A model generated the notes under the pieces. It was not told the DNA's origin. It made no database searches and was given only the letters and a program-made list of their open reading frames with translations. A stretch of 64,000 nt of DNA, taken from an uncultured Lachnospiraceae bacterium. Lineage in GTDB: Bacteria > Bacillota > Clostridia > Lachnospirales > Lachnospiraceae. The stretch is taken from assembly GCA_910584915.1 (NCBI GenBank), contig CAJUDM010000007.1, positions 1 through 64,000 on the forward strand, read 5' to 3'. The translations under genes were made by a program, and so were the position numbers. Shown in pieces: positions 42,671 through 51,220 of the stretch (positions within the stretch are counted from its first letter, which is position 1; every line of letters starts with the position of its first letter).

Positions 42671-42752
42671 AACGTTTCCTTCCCCTCCTGATTTCTCATT
42701 CGCGAAAGTCAGATATCACTCTACACTCACAGCCTTTCCGTTCGTCTGCTTC

Positions 42753-43943
42753 TCAATCATCCATACCGAAATACTCTACCCCGCACCCGCGCCTTTCTGC
42801 CAGCTCCTGATACTCCTCTTTCGCTTTTCTCCCATCCTTAAACATCAGTTCCGCACAGACGCCGTCCTCCCGCAGCTTATTCGCCCTGGCGAGCGCCTCT
42901 TCAAACGCCCCTGCCTCATAGACAAGTATCGCATGTCTCTCCTGTATGGGCAAAGTGATCTTCTGGCTTGCCAGCGCCGTCATCAGATCATCCAGCACCA
43001 CCACAAAGCCCACCGCAGGCGCGTCCTTCCCGAAGGTTTTAAGCAGATTGTCATACCGCCCGCCCTTCACGATGGCGTCCCCCACGCCGTAAGTGTAGGC
43101 CCGGAATGTCACACCGGTATAATAATGATACTTGCTGAGCATGCCGAAATCAAAGGATATAAACTGCTGTACCCCGTAGATAGTCAGCCGCTCATACAAC
43201 TGTTTTAATCTCTCCACCGCTCTCAGCGACCGGGTACTTAAGACAAGCCCTTCCGCCTTGTGGAGCACTTCCACCGAACCGAACAACTCTGTTATCTTCA
43301 AAAATGCTTCTCTGTATTCCTCCCCGATATGCTGCTGTTTTAAAAGATCCTCCACACCGAAAATATTTTTGCCGCTGACATTCTCCCTGAGCGCCAGTTC
43401 TGTCTCTTTCGACAGCCCTGCCGCCTCGCAGAGCCCTCTGAAATAATCCGCCTGCCCGATCGTCACCTGAAACTGCGAAAGCCCTGTACTTTTCAGGCAC
43501 TCGATCAGCATGGCGATCATCTCCGCATCCGCCTCCACGCTGTCATCCCCGATCAGTTCCGCGCCCATCTGAGTTACCTCGCACAGTTTCCCCTGCAGGC
43601 TCGATGTGTTGGTAAAGGTATTCCCCAGGTAACAAAAGCGGATTGGAAAAGTCTCCTCCATAAAATATTTTGCCGCACAGCGCGCCATGGAAGGCGTAAA
43701 ATCCGGACGGAGCGCCAGCGTATTTCCTTCTTTGTCAAAAAACTTGTACAGTTCCTTCGACGGCGTTGTTCCGATCTCCCTGGAAAACACATCGAAAAAC
43801 TCAAAGGACGGTGTCTGGATATCCTGATATCCGAAGCTTTTCAGCCTGCCGTGGATCAACTCCTCCAGCTTCAATTTTCCCGCATATTCTTTTCCGTAAA
43901 TATCCCGTACACCCTCCGGCGTATGTAATAAATTCTGGTTCAT
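42753..43943 (-). CDS. hisZ: ATP phosphoribosyltransferase regulatory subunit
   Basis: 396 residues, related to histidyl-tRNA synthetase: PEGVRDIYGKEYAGKLKLEE, LRPDFTPSMARCAAKYF (motif 2 region) and GGRYDNLLKTFGKDAPAVGF are conserved. HisZ lacks tRNA charging and activates the short HisG, carrying the histidine feedback site. The start follows GTGAGGAT. It is the first gene of the his operon, about 177 bases downstream of the predicted transcription start. Confidence 0.93.
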   Translation of the reverse strand: MNQNLLHTPEGVRDIYGKEYAGKLKLEELIHGRLKSFGYQDIQTPSFEFFDVFSREIGTTPSKELYKFFDKEGNTLALRPDFTPSMARCAAKYFMEETFPIRFCYLGNTFTNTSSLQGKLCEVTQMGAELIGDDSVEADAEMIAMLIECLKSTGLSQFQVTIGQADYFRGLCEAAGLSKETELALRENVSGKNIFGVEDLLKQQHIGEEYREAFLKITELFGSVEVLHKAEGLVLSTRSLRAVERLKQLYERLTIYGVQQFISFDFGMLSKYHYYTGVTFRAYTYGVGDAIVKGGRYDNLLKTFGKDAPAVGFVVVLDDLMTALASQKITLPIQERHAILVYEAGAFEEALARANKLREDGVCAELMFKDGRKAKEEYQELAERRGCGVEYFGMDD

Positions 43944-44078
43944 ATATCCTCACTTTCCGCTGTTGCCCCGTCGATCCTATTCTGGCGGCCAGGCACACAA
44001 AAATCCAGTTAATCATTCGTATTTTGAAGCGTATCCCGGTTTAAAAAGAATCATCTCCTTTTCGATCGTTTCAGTCTG

Positions 44079-44106
44079 GTAACGCGTTAAACAGATAATG
44101 CGTTAC
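44079..44106. promoter_or_regulatory. Inverted repeat in the his operon leader, candidate operator
   Basis: GTAACGC (44079-44085) and GCGTTAC (44100-44106) form an inverted repeat, and one half is itself the perfect palindrome TAACGCGTTA (44080-44089). It begins about 15 bases downstream of the predicted transcription start. A regulator such as a HisR/TrpR-like repressor could bind here. No T-box element and no run of His codons is seen in the leader. Confidence 0.4.
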
Positions 44107-44126
44107 TGAACAAAAGCAGCGTATCA

Positions 44127-44155
44127 ATTATAAAAAACGAAACTCTCCCTGTCAA
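44127..44155 (-). promoter_or_regulatory. Consensus promoter of the histidine operon
   Basis: On the minus strand TTGACA (44150-44155) and TATAAT (44127-44132), both exact consensus hexamers, are separated by 17 bases. The -35 overlaps the last codons of recU. Such a strong promoter implies control by a repressor or in the 5' leader. Confidence 0.85.
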
Positions 44156-44685
44156 GCCCTGTCATCCAGGTCCTTCTGCAGCATATCCAGATACGGGATC
44201 AGGATCCCCTGTTTCCTCGGAATAAAATACTCCGGATTCAATTCATCAAAGCGGAAGCTTTTCCGTCCTCCCTTGAGTTTTCTGTCCCAAAAATAGTAGA
44301 GCATCTCGAAGGCCAGATAATAAAACTGATCTCTGTGTGTATAATAGATCAGGAAAAATGCCACCCCGCCCTGCCGCTCAAATTTCTGCATGAAATCCAC
44401 CTGATGGTCGTGAATGTTCTGCAGGGAGAATGTATCCACAGCGCACTCCTTCGCATCAAAACAGACAGGTATCCCCTGTACCGCCCCAATATAGTCCACT
44501 GTACTCTTCTGATCAAAATAAGCCAATGTGATATGCCTGGATTCCTTGTCCATTTTGATTGGTGTGATGGGCGTCGGAATCTTCTGGATCAGCGCCAGCC
44601 CCGCCTCCGCATATTTTTCATTTGTTCTGTTTATCATATCCTCCAGGGCGGAACCCCGGAGGCCTCTGCTCTTCCATGTGGGCAT
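44152..44685 (-). CDS. recU: Holliday junction resolvase RecU
   Basis: 177 residues. WKSRGLRGSALEDMINRTNE at the start and STVDYIGAVQGIPVCFDAKE, which carries the metal-binding Asp and Glu-X-Lys-type residues, are diagnostic; HDHQVDFMQKFERQGGVAFF follows. It resolves Holliday junctions in recombination repair. In many Firmicutes it neighbours a penicillin-binding protein gene, which is not the case here. The ribosome binding site is weak. Its 3' end carries the his promoter -35. Confidence 0.93.
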   Translation of the reverse strand: MPTWKSRGLRGSALEDMINRTNEKYAEAGLALIQKIPTPITPIKMDKESRHITLAYFDQKSTVDYIGAVQGIPVCFDAKECAVDTFSLQNIHDHQVDFMQKFERQGGVAFFLIYYTHRDQFYYLAFEMLYYFWDRKLKGGRKSFRFDELNPEYFIPRKQGILIPYLDMLQKDLDDRA

Positions 44686-44808
44686 GTTTCACCGCGTTTC
44701 TGCACTGCTTTGTTCCAATCAATCAAAACTGTATTCTGGCGAGTCTGTGACAGGCAGCGCGCAGGCACAAATCTCGAGATCAAAAATTTGACATTCCTTC
44801 CTGTTCTC

Positions 44809-46173
44809 TTAAATACTGATTTTATAGACACGCGCCTTCCTCTCGATCCAGAGAAAGGCTATGATACAGATCACTACCGACACCGCCGAGCCGGTGACTG
44901 TTGCCAGCCCCATGGGAAACAGCGTGTCCGCGAACAGTTTCGACGCAAGGTACGCCAGCGGAATACGGGCGCACACGATAGCGATCGCATTATGTAAAAA
45001 GGAAAGCCCCGACATGCCTCTGGCACAGAAGTATCCGCTGAAACAAAAATGCACCCCCGCAAACACACAGTCCCAGACATAGCCCTTCAGATACTGTCCC
45101 CCAAGCCGCACAACTTCCGGCTCTCCTCTGAATATACTGACCGCCGGCTCTGCAAAAAACTGCATCAGGAGTGCTGAAACTGTCCCGAAAACTACCGCCG
45201 TGATCATCGCATACTTCAATGTCTGTTTTGCGCGCTCTTTCTTTCCCGCACCGATATTTTGTGCCGCCAGCGCCGATACGGAGGAAAGAAGGGAAGACGG
45301 CACCAAAAACAGGATGCCGATGATCTTTTCCACCACACCCACTGCCGCCGCATCGAAAAGCCCTCTCCTATTAGCGATCACTGTGATCAACAGAAAAGAA
45401 ATCTGGATAAACCCGTCCTGCACAGCCACGGGAATGCCGATCGACAGAAGCTTCCCCATCACCGCCCGTTTCGGTCTGAAATCCTCCGCAGACAGTCTGA
45501 TATGCTGCATACTCTTGTCCGTCTTAATGCGGATGAGCGCAGCCGCCACACTGATTGTCTGGGCAAGCGTCGTCCCCAGCGCTGCTCCGACCGCTCCCAT
45601 CCCCAGCGCACCGATCAAAATATAGTCCAGTGCGATATTGGAAACACACGCCACTGCAATAAAATACATGGGACTCCTGGAATCCCCCATTCCACGGAAG
45701 ATTGAACTGATGATATTGTAAGCCGTGATGAAAGGGATCCCAATAAAGCAGATTGTCAGATAGGATATCGTGCTCTCCACCGCCTCAGCAGGGGTGGACA
45801 TTACAGCCACGATAGGATCAATACACAAGGTAAGCAGCACCGCTGACAACACGGACAGGCCTAAAAACAAAACCACTGTATTTCCAATCGCCTCAAACAT
45901 TCTTTTTTCATTTTTCGCCCCCGCCTCATGTCCAATGGACACCGTAGTCCCCATCGCCATTCCCACGATCATCACTGTTATCATATGCATGATCTGACTG
46001 CCGATGGAGACGGCGGTAGTGCTTTCCACCGCATTGAACTGCCCTACGATATACAGATCTGCCATCCCGTACAACGTCTGCAGAAAATAGGAGAAAAAAT
46101 AAGGGATTGAAAATGAAAGCAGTGTTCCGAATACATTTCCTGTTGTCAGGTCTGTTCTCCATTCCTTTTTCAT
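44809..46173 (-). CDS. MATE-family multidrug exporter
   Basis: About 454 residues with 12 predicted TM helices in two related halves. The N-terminal LTTGNVFGTLLSFSIPYFFS and LYGMADLYIVGQF, and the GMGDSRSPMYFIAVACVSNI stretch, match NorM/DinF-like exporters. It should expel cationic compounds using a sodium or proton gradient. I place the start at 46173, behind AGGAAAAGG; the frame is open to 46215. Confidence 0.92.
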   Translation of the reverse strand: MKKEWRTDLTTGNVFGTLLSFSIPYFFSYFLQTLYGMADLYIVGQFNAVESTTAVSIGSQIMHMITVMIVGMAMGTTVSIGHEAGAKNEKRMFEAIGNTVVLFLGLSVLSAVLLTLCIDPIVAVMSTPAEAVESTISYLTICFIGIPFITAYNIISSIFRGMGDSRSPMYFIAVACVSNIALDYILIGALGMGAVGAALGTTLAQTISVAAALIRIKTDKSMQHIRLSAEDFRPKRAVMGKLLSIGIPVAVQDGFIQISFLLITVIANRRGLFDAAAVGVVEKIIGILFLVPSSLLSSVSALAAQNIGAGKKERAKQTLKYAMITAVVFGTVSALLMQFFAEPAVSIFRGEPEVVRLGGQYLKGYVWDCVFAGVHFCFSGYFCARGMSGLSFLHNAIAIVCARIPLAYLASKLFADTLFPMGLATVTGSAVSVVICIIAFLWIERKARVYKISI

Positions 46174-46311
46174 CCTTTTCCTGTTCCTTTCCTTGACAAG
46201 TGACTGCACGGCCATTGGCCGGATTCCCCTGCCCTCCTCTTTCCGGCGGTATCTCCTGCGTCAAAACTTATTTCGTTTCGTCACATTATTTTTATCATTA
46301 TCTCAACACTC

Positions 46312-47418
46312 TCAGAATGAAAGCCAGACTCCCCAAGATTCCGGTGCAGGTGCTGTCAGACATTTTCCCGACAGATAAGCAAATTCTCCCTCCGTCACCG
46401 GGAATTCCACTCTGCAGGCATGGAGCAGCTGGTGTTTCAATACTGCCTCTTCCTTTCCCGCCGGTCTCCATCCATACTTCCTGTCCCCCAGCACAGGGTG
46501 TCCTGTCCCGGCAAGATGCGCCCTGATCTGGTGACTCTTTCCTGTCACCAGCAGGATCTCCAGTTTGGTGCAGTCTTTCCCCTCCACATAAAAGAGAGGC
46601 TTTATCACTGTCTCGATCCTTTTATACTCTTTTTCAGCCTCAGGCTCCGCCAAAATCAGCTGCCGATACGCAAAGGTGTCGATGATTGCCGAACTATTGT
46701 TCTCCTCTTTCTTTTTCAGATAGCCATCCAGTACAGCCTTCTGTCCGACCCGCCCCTGCACATACGTCACATAGTATTTATGCACGCTCCTGTCCCTCAG
46801 GATTTCAGATAAAAACTGGCTGCCGCGGACACTCTTGCCACAGAGCATGAGCCCGCTGGTATTGCGGTCCAGCCGATTGCACACCGAAGGGCGGAAGCGT
46901 GCAAGTTCCTCCTCCGTGATTTCCTTCTTTTCCAGCAGATATCCGATCATCCACTCGTTCAAAGAAAAATCTTCTTTATCCGCCTTCTGGGACAGAATAC
47001 CCGCCGGCTTATTTAATACAAGAATATTCTCATCCTCATATATGACAGAAATACCCTTTAGTTTTTGGTAAGCTCTCCGGTAACTCTGATATGTTTTTGC
47101 CTCAGATATCTTCCCGTCAGCCGCGGCCTCAATATTTTTTTCTTCCTCTTCTTCGCGCTTCCTACCGGCTTCCTCCTGTTCTGAAACCTCCGGAAGATTC
47201 CCTGAAAACTTCCGATAAGTCTCCTCCGAAAAAAACACCTCCACTGTATCCCCCCGGGCGATCACTTCATTTCCCGCCGCCTTCTTCTGATTCAATGTAA
47301 TATTCTTTTTCCGAAGCATTTTATAAAGAAAGCCGGAGGACGCCTGTGGCAGCAGTTTTTTCAGGTATTTATCAAAACGCCACCCTGCTTCCCGCCCGGT
47401 TATCACAAATCTCTGCAT
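46312..47418 (-). CDS. RluA-family pseudouridine synthase with S4 domain
   Basis: 368 residues. An N-terminal S4 RNA-binding domain (WRFDKYLKKLLPQASSGFLY) is followed by a long charged linker rich in Glu/Lys (about 85-115), then the catalytic domain with VCNRLDRNTSGLML (catalytic Asp) and GKSHQIRAHLAGTGHPVLGD. This is the RluC/RluD type that modifies uridines in 23S rRNA. The ribosome binding site is weak, so the exact start is uncertain. Confidence 0.9.
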   Translation of the reverse strand: MQRFVITGREAGWRFDKYLKKLLPQASSGFLYKMLRKKNITLNQKKAAGNEVIARGDTVEVFFSEETYRKFSGNLPEVSEQEEAGRKREEEEEKNIEAAADGKISEAKTYQSYRRAYQKLKGISVIYEDENILVLNKPAGILSQKADKEDFSLNEWMIGYLLEKKEITEEELARFRPSVCNRLDRNTSGLMLCGKSVRGSQFLSEILRDRSVHKYYVTYVQGRVGQKAVLDGYLKKKEENNSSAIIDTFAYRQLILAEPEAEKEYKRIETVIKPLFYVEGKDCTKLEILLVTGKSHQIRAHLAGTGHPVLGDRKYGWRPAGKEEAVLKHQLLHACRVEFPVTEGEFAYLSGKCLTAPAPESWGVWLSF

Positions 47419-47486
47419 ATTATATTATCCCAATTTCCCCGGATACCCAAAAATTTCATGACCATATAACCTTTATGCATCACATC

Positions 47487-48059
47487 TCACAGCGAAAGAT
47501 TCTCCATCAGTTCCAGCACTTTCTCATCAAACTCCCTGTTGTCATCCATCTCCGATTCCCGCAGGGACTTCAGCCTCTCCAGGTACCTGCCCTTTTCCTG
47601 AAATATTTTTATCGTAATATCCCGGAATCCATTCTGGCCAAACAATGTCTTTACATGCTGATAACACGCCGCCTCATCAAAGCCTTCCTGCTCCGTGATG
47701 CCGATCAGGCTTTTCCCTTTCATCACAAGATGGCTGATCTGGAAATTCTTCGCATAGCTGGTCAGATACAGGTCATACCGCTCAGAAAGTCCGTCCGCTC
47801 CATCGCCGATGGCTTCCCGCAACCTTGAGGAACACCCCTTCGCCTTTAAAAACATGATCATCCCCACCGCGCTCCTGCTGGCGGGGAGACAGCCCAAAAC
47901 CGCCGCCAGCGTCAACAGGTTTTTGTTGGACTTTGTGGCAATATACCCTGCCGCATAAAGGGCGATGGATATCCCGAACATCAGCATTGTCCTGATGATC
48001 TCCCATCTCCTCTGTCTTTTAATATAACCGAATGTCCCCTTTTTGTTTCTCCAGAACAT
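47487..48059 (-). CDS. Membrane protein of unknown function
   Basis: 190 residues. Two adjacent TM helices (about 24-43 and 49-70) follow a basic N-terminus, and a roughly 115-residue cytoplasmic domain follows with ITEQEGFDEAACYQHVKTLF and IFQEKGRYLERLKSLRESEM. I do not recognise a named family. It lies between the RluA and YgiQ genes and is probably co-transcribed with its neighbours. Confidence 0.7.
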   Translation of the reverse strand: MFWRNKKGTFGYIKRQRRWEIIRTMLMFGISIALYAAGYIATKSNKNLLTLAAVLGCLPASRSAVGMIMFLKAKGCSSRLREAIGDGADGLSERYDLYLTSYAKNFQISHLVMKGKSLIGITEQEGFDEAACYQHVKTLFGQNGFRDITIKIFQEKGRYLERLKSLRESEMDDNREFDEKVLELMENLSL

Positions 48060-48141
48060 ATTCTCTTTCTGTGCTCCTTATCTTTTTCTCACGCCTTATA
48101 ACATTCCCGTTTCTTCCTGTTCTTCCATATAGTTCTTTGCA

Positions 48142-50127
48142 CTATTTATCACTGAACTTTTTATGGCTGCCTGATCCTCGATCATGCCTAACAGATTCTC
48201 TGGTTTTCATTCCCTTCCTGTCCGCCGCCGCGCGCCTGCCCTTGTTCTTATCCCTCTTCCCATTCATCGAACCTCTCTTCCCGTCCGTGACATGCTTCTT
48301 TCCATCTCCAGCCTTATCCCTCCTCATCTTCCGCGGCGGTATCAGGCACTCAGCGCCAAATCCGATCAGATCCTCCCTGTGCGTAAGCAGCAGCGCCTCT
48401 TTGACGAGCTCATAATTCTCCGCCTTTTTATACTGCATCAGCGCCCTCTGCATCGCTTTCTCATGGGGATTTTTTGCCACGGATACCTTTTTCCCGGTCC
48501 GGGGATCGATCCCTGTATAATACATGACTGTGGAGAGGGTTGAGGGCGTCGGGTAAAAATCCTGGACCTGCTCCGGCTGATGCCCGGTATCCCGCAGATA
48601 TTCCGCAAGCTCCACCGCCTCCCTGATCGTCGCGCCGGGATGGGAGCTCATCAGATAGGGCACCAGATACTGTTTCAGCCCCAGCCTTTTATTGTACTCC
48701 TCATATTTCCTGACAAACCTGTCATATACCTGTCTTTTGGGCTTGCCCATATAGTACAGCACCTGGTCGGACACATGCTCTGGCGCCACTTTGCACAGCC
48801 CGCTCACATGGTATTGTATCATCTCTTTCAAGAATCTGTCACTCTTTTCTTCCAGCATATAGTCAAACCGCACGCCGGAGCGGATAAAAACCTTCTTTAC
48901 CCCCGGCAGTTTCCGCAATTTGCCGAGCAGGGCAATATAATCCTCATGGCTGCTGTCCAGATTTTTGCAGGGCTCGGGAAACAGGCACTGCCTGTTTTTA
49001 CAGACGCCCGACTGTAATTGCTTTTGGCAGGAAGGATGGCGGAAATTCGCCGTGGGGCCTCCCACATCATGGATGTACCCCTTGAAATCCTTCTGCCCGG
49101 TCATCCACTCTGCTTCCCTCAGCAGGGAATCATGGCTCCTCACCTGCACGATCCGCCCCTGATGAAAGGTGAGGGCACAGAAATTGCAGCCCCCGAAGCA
49201 CCCTCTGCAGCTGATCAGTGAAAATTTCACCTCCGCCATCGCCGGCACGCCGCCCTCCTTTTCATAGGAGGGATGGGGCGCACGCATGTAAGGCAGCCCA
49301 TAGATATCATCCATCTCCTGCACGGTAAGGGGCTCCGCCGGCGGATTCTGCACCACATATACTCTGTTCGGATAGGCTTCTATCAACGCCTTTCCCTGAA
49401 ACGGATCGGTATTTTCATACTGTGTCATAAAACTGTCCGCATACAGCTTTTTCTCCGCCCTGCACGCCTCATAGGGAGGCAGGGCGATCCCATCATACAC
49501 AGAAGAGATATCCTGTGTCCGATAGGCTGTCCCTCGGATAAACGTGATATCCTTCACCGAAAGCCCCGCATCCAGCGCCTCCGCGATCTCCACAATGCTC
49601 TTCTCGCCCATACCATAGCTGATCAGATCCGCCCCCGCATCCAAGAGGATCGACCGCTTGTAGGAATCAGACCAGTAATCATAGTGCGCAAGCCGCCTCA
49701 GGGAAGCCTCTATACCTCCCAGTATAATAGGAATGTCCTTGAACGTCCGTCGTATCAGATTGCTGTAGACAACAGCCGCATGATCCGGCCTTTTCCCCGC
49801 CGCGCCGCCCGGCGTATAGGCATCCTCCCCGCGCCTTCTCTTAGAGACATAGTAATGATTCACCATGGAGTCCATGTTGCCGGAAGTGACCAAAAAAGCC
49901 AGGCGGGGACGCCCTAAAACCGCAATGCTCTCATCCTTCTTCCAGTCCGGCTGCGAGATGATGCCCACCGTAAAGCCGTGCACCTGCAATACCCTGCTGA
50001 TAATGGCATGCCCGAAAGAAGGATGGTCCACATAGGCGTCCCCGATCACATAGACAAAATCAAGCTGCTTTATATGCTGTTTTTCCATCTCCTCCCGGGA
50101 GGTCGGGAGAAAGCCCTCTGTCCTCAT
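48142..50127 (-). CDS. YgiQ-family radical SAM protein
   Basis: 661 residues. The N-terminal domain (FVYVIGDAYVDHPSFGHAII) and the radical SAM cluster motif SCRGCFGGCNFCALTFHQGR (CX3CX2C) are characteristic. Later SHPGATIREAVELAEYLRDT and QVQDFYPTPSTLSTVMYYTG agree with YgiQ. The last 60 residues are highly basic and low in complexity, possibly binding RNA. The function of YgiQ is not established. A GAGG site lies before the start at wide spacing. Confidence 0.92.
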   Translation of the reverse strand: MRTEGFLPTSREEMEKQHIKQLDFVYVIGDAYVDHPSFGHAIISRVLQVHGFTVGIISQPDWKKDESIAVLGRPRLAFLVTSGNMDSMVNHYYVSKRRRGEDAYTPGGAAGKRPDHAAVVYSNLIRRTFKDIPIILGGIEASLRRLAHYDYWSDSYKRSILLDAGADLISYGMGEKSIVEIAEALDAGLSVKDITFIRGTAYRTQDISSVYDGIALPPYEACRAEKKLYADSFMTQYENTDPFQGKALIEAYPNRVYVVQNPPAEPLTVQEMDDIYGLPYMRAPHPSYEKEGGVPAMAEVKFSLISCRGCFGGCNFCALTFHQGRIVQVRSHDSLLREAEWMTGQKDFKGYIHDVGGPTANFRHPSCQKQLQSGVCKNRQCLFPEPCKNLDSSHEDYIALLGKLRKLPGVKKVFIRSGVRFDYMLEEKSDRFLKEMIQYHVSGLCKVAPEHVSDQVLYYMGKPKRQVYDRFVRKYEEYNKRLGLKQYLVPYLMSSHPGATIREAVELAEYLRDTGHQPEQVQDFYPTPSTLSTVMYYTGIDPRTGKKVSVAKNPHEKAMQRALMQYKKAENYELVKEALLLTHREDLIGFGAECLIPPRKMRRDKAGDGKKHVTDGKRGSMNGKRDKNKGRRAAADRKGMKTRESVRHDRGSGSHKKFSDK

Positions 50128-50142
50128 AAAAAACGGTTTCCT

Positions 50143-50958
50143 CTACTCTGTCTTCAAATTTTTCACTTCCTCATAGGAAAGCCCTGCATACTCTGCAATT
50201 TTTTCCAGAGTCAGCCTCCCGTCTTTCAGCATCCTTTTGGCGACATTCAATGAATTTTCTTTTATTCCTTCTTCCTTTCCATCCTGTTTTGCATACGCAA
50301 GTTCTTCCCATCTCTGCATAAATTTTACCCCCGCTTTCTCTGACCTTCTGATCCGGCATATCTTTTTATGTATCTTTTTGATCCGCCCGCTCCCGCTTCT
50401 CCCTGCACTCTCATCTATAGTCCTCGTAATATAATCCATGAAATCCAGAAATTCCTGCGAAAAATCTTCCCGGTTCGTTCCCTTTGTATTGATAAAAACT
50501 CTGACTGCGCCATCCTCCAACTTTAACTCAGGACATTCCCGACATACCTCTTCAAATGTATAGCGGTAGAGTCCTTTTCCGAAAAGATCAAATGGCGCAA
50601 TCATAATAAAGCAACTGTCATTCAGCAAATTAAAATCTATGCTGCCGGGCTCAAGGAGCGACACATCCAGCTGCGCCTGATAATAACGGCTCCTGCGGAT
50701 CAGGTTTCCCGTATTTCTCTTTTGCATTTCCGTATAGTAGAGTTTTCCCTCCCTGTCCATCCCTACCACATCCAGCCTGACCTGCCGTATTTCCGATGAT
50801 ATCCTGAGTTCTTTTTCCGTCTCCGTCCCACCCAGAAGTTCCACTTCATTTTCCATCAGAATACTGATCACCATCTGATAAGTTTCCTGATCTTCCATCG
50901 CCTCGTCGAAAAGAAACTTATCCAACAAATTCAGTTCTTTCAGTTTTGCATTTTCCAT
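50143..50958 (-). CDS. PD-(D/E)XK transposase-family (Rpn-like) protein
   Basis: About 271 residues. It opens with LLDKFLFDEAMEDQETYQMV, contains VRLDVVGMDREGKLYYTEMQ, the D...ExQK nuclease core of the family, and RRSRYYQAQLDVSLLEPG, then ends in a helix repeated in such proteins (MLKDGRLTLEKIAEYAGLSY). Relatives promote DNA recombination or are accessory transposases. The ATG at 50958 follows GGAGG. It has its own promoter and a leader of about 200 bases. Confidence 0.87.
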   Translation of the reverse strand: MENAKLKELNLLDKFLFDEAMEDQETYQMVISILMENEVELLGGTETEKELRISSEIRQVRLDVVGMDREGKLYYTEMQKRNTGNLIRRSRYYQAQLDVSLLEPGSIDFNLLNDSCFIMIAPFDLFGKGLYRYTFEEVCRECPELKLEDGAVRVFINTKGTNREDFSQEFLDFMDYITRTIDESAGRSGSGRIKKIHKKICRIRRSEKAGVKFMQRWEELAYAKQDGKEEGIKENSLNVAKRMLKDGRLTLEKIAEYAGLSYEEVKNLKTE

Positions 50959-51182
50959 ACATTTTCCTCCTTTGCAGATTCCAAAAGAGGATGAAAACTG
51001 TTGATCCAAACGTACTGATATCCATTCTTCCGAAATCCCATGCAATTTTAATTTGTGATTGAAAAAGCATAGATTTCGTATGAAATCAGATGGGAATGAT
51101 TCCCAACAGAAATGGCTCTGCCCTCCGTTTTTTCCGGATGGCATTGCTGTAAGAATTCAAAAGAATATATGCTTTTGAAAGT

Positions 51183-51211
51183 AGTATAACAGAAGCGGCG
51201 CTATCTGGCAA
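51183..51211 (-). promoter_or_regulatory. Promoter of the PD-(D/E)XK gene
   Basis: On the minus strand TTGCCA (51206-51211) and TATACT (51183-51188) are 17 bases apart. The 200-base leader down to 50958 contains a perfect eight-pair TTCAAAAG/CTTTTGAA hairpin near its start but no gene. Confidence 0.6.
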
Positions 51212-51220
51212 GCAGTTTTA

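Larger units (their letters stand above)
42537..42740 (-). repeat. hisG: Tandem repeat of the hisG translation-initiation region, period 59
   Basis: Starts at 42552 (hisG), 42611 and 42670 are exactly 59 bases apart; a fourth, decayed copy begins with GTG at 42730 and hits a stop after four codons. Each unit holds a ribosome binding site, a start codon and about 15 codons. Because 59 is not a multiple of three, each copy shifts frame and ends on the ATGA of the next. The block fills the gap between hisZ and hisG. Confidence 0.85.

Noticed and set aside
42537..42740. CRISPR-like array
   Set aside because: The units are contiguous copies of the hisG start with no variable spacers, so this is a tandem duplication.
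43801..44016. Short frame in the his leader as an attenuation peptide
   Set aside because: It contains no run of histidine codons, lacks a convincing ribosome binding site and runs on into hisZ in another frame.
43944..44126. T-box riboswitch before hisZ
   Set aside because: The conserved T-box core (TGGNACCGCG) and a following terminator are not present in the leader.
50143..50958. Intact transposon around the PD-(D/E)XK transposase-family gene
   Set aside because: No terminal inverted repeats or target duplications could be seen around it; these genes often occur alone.
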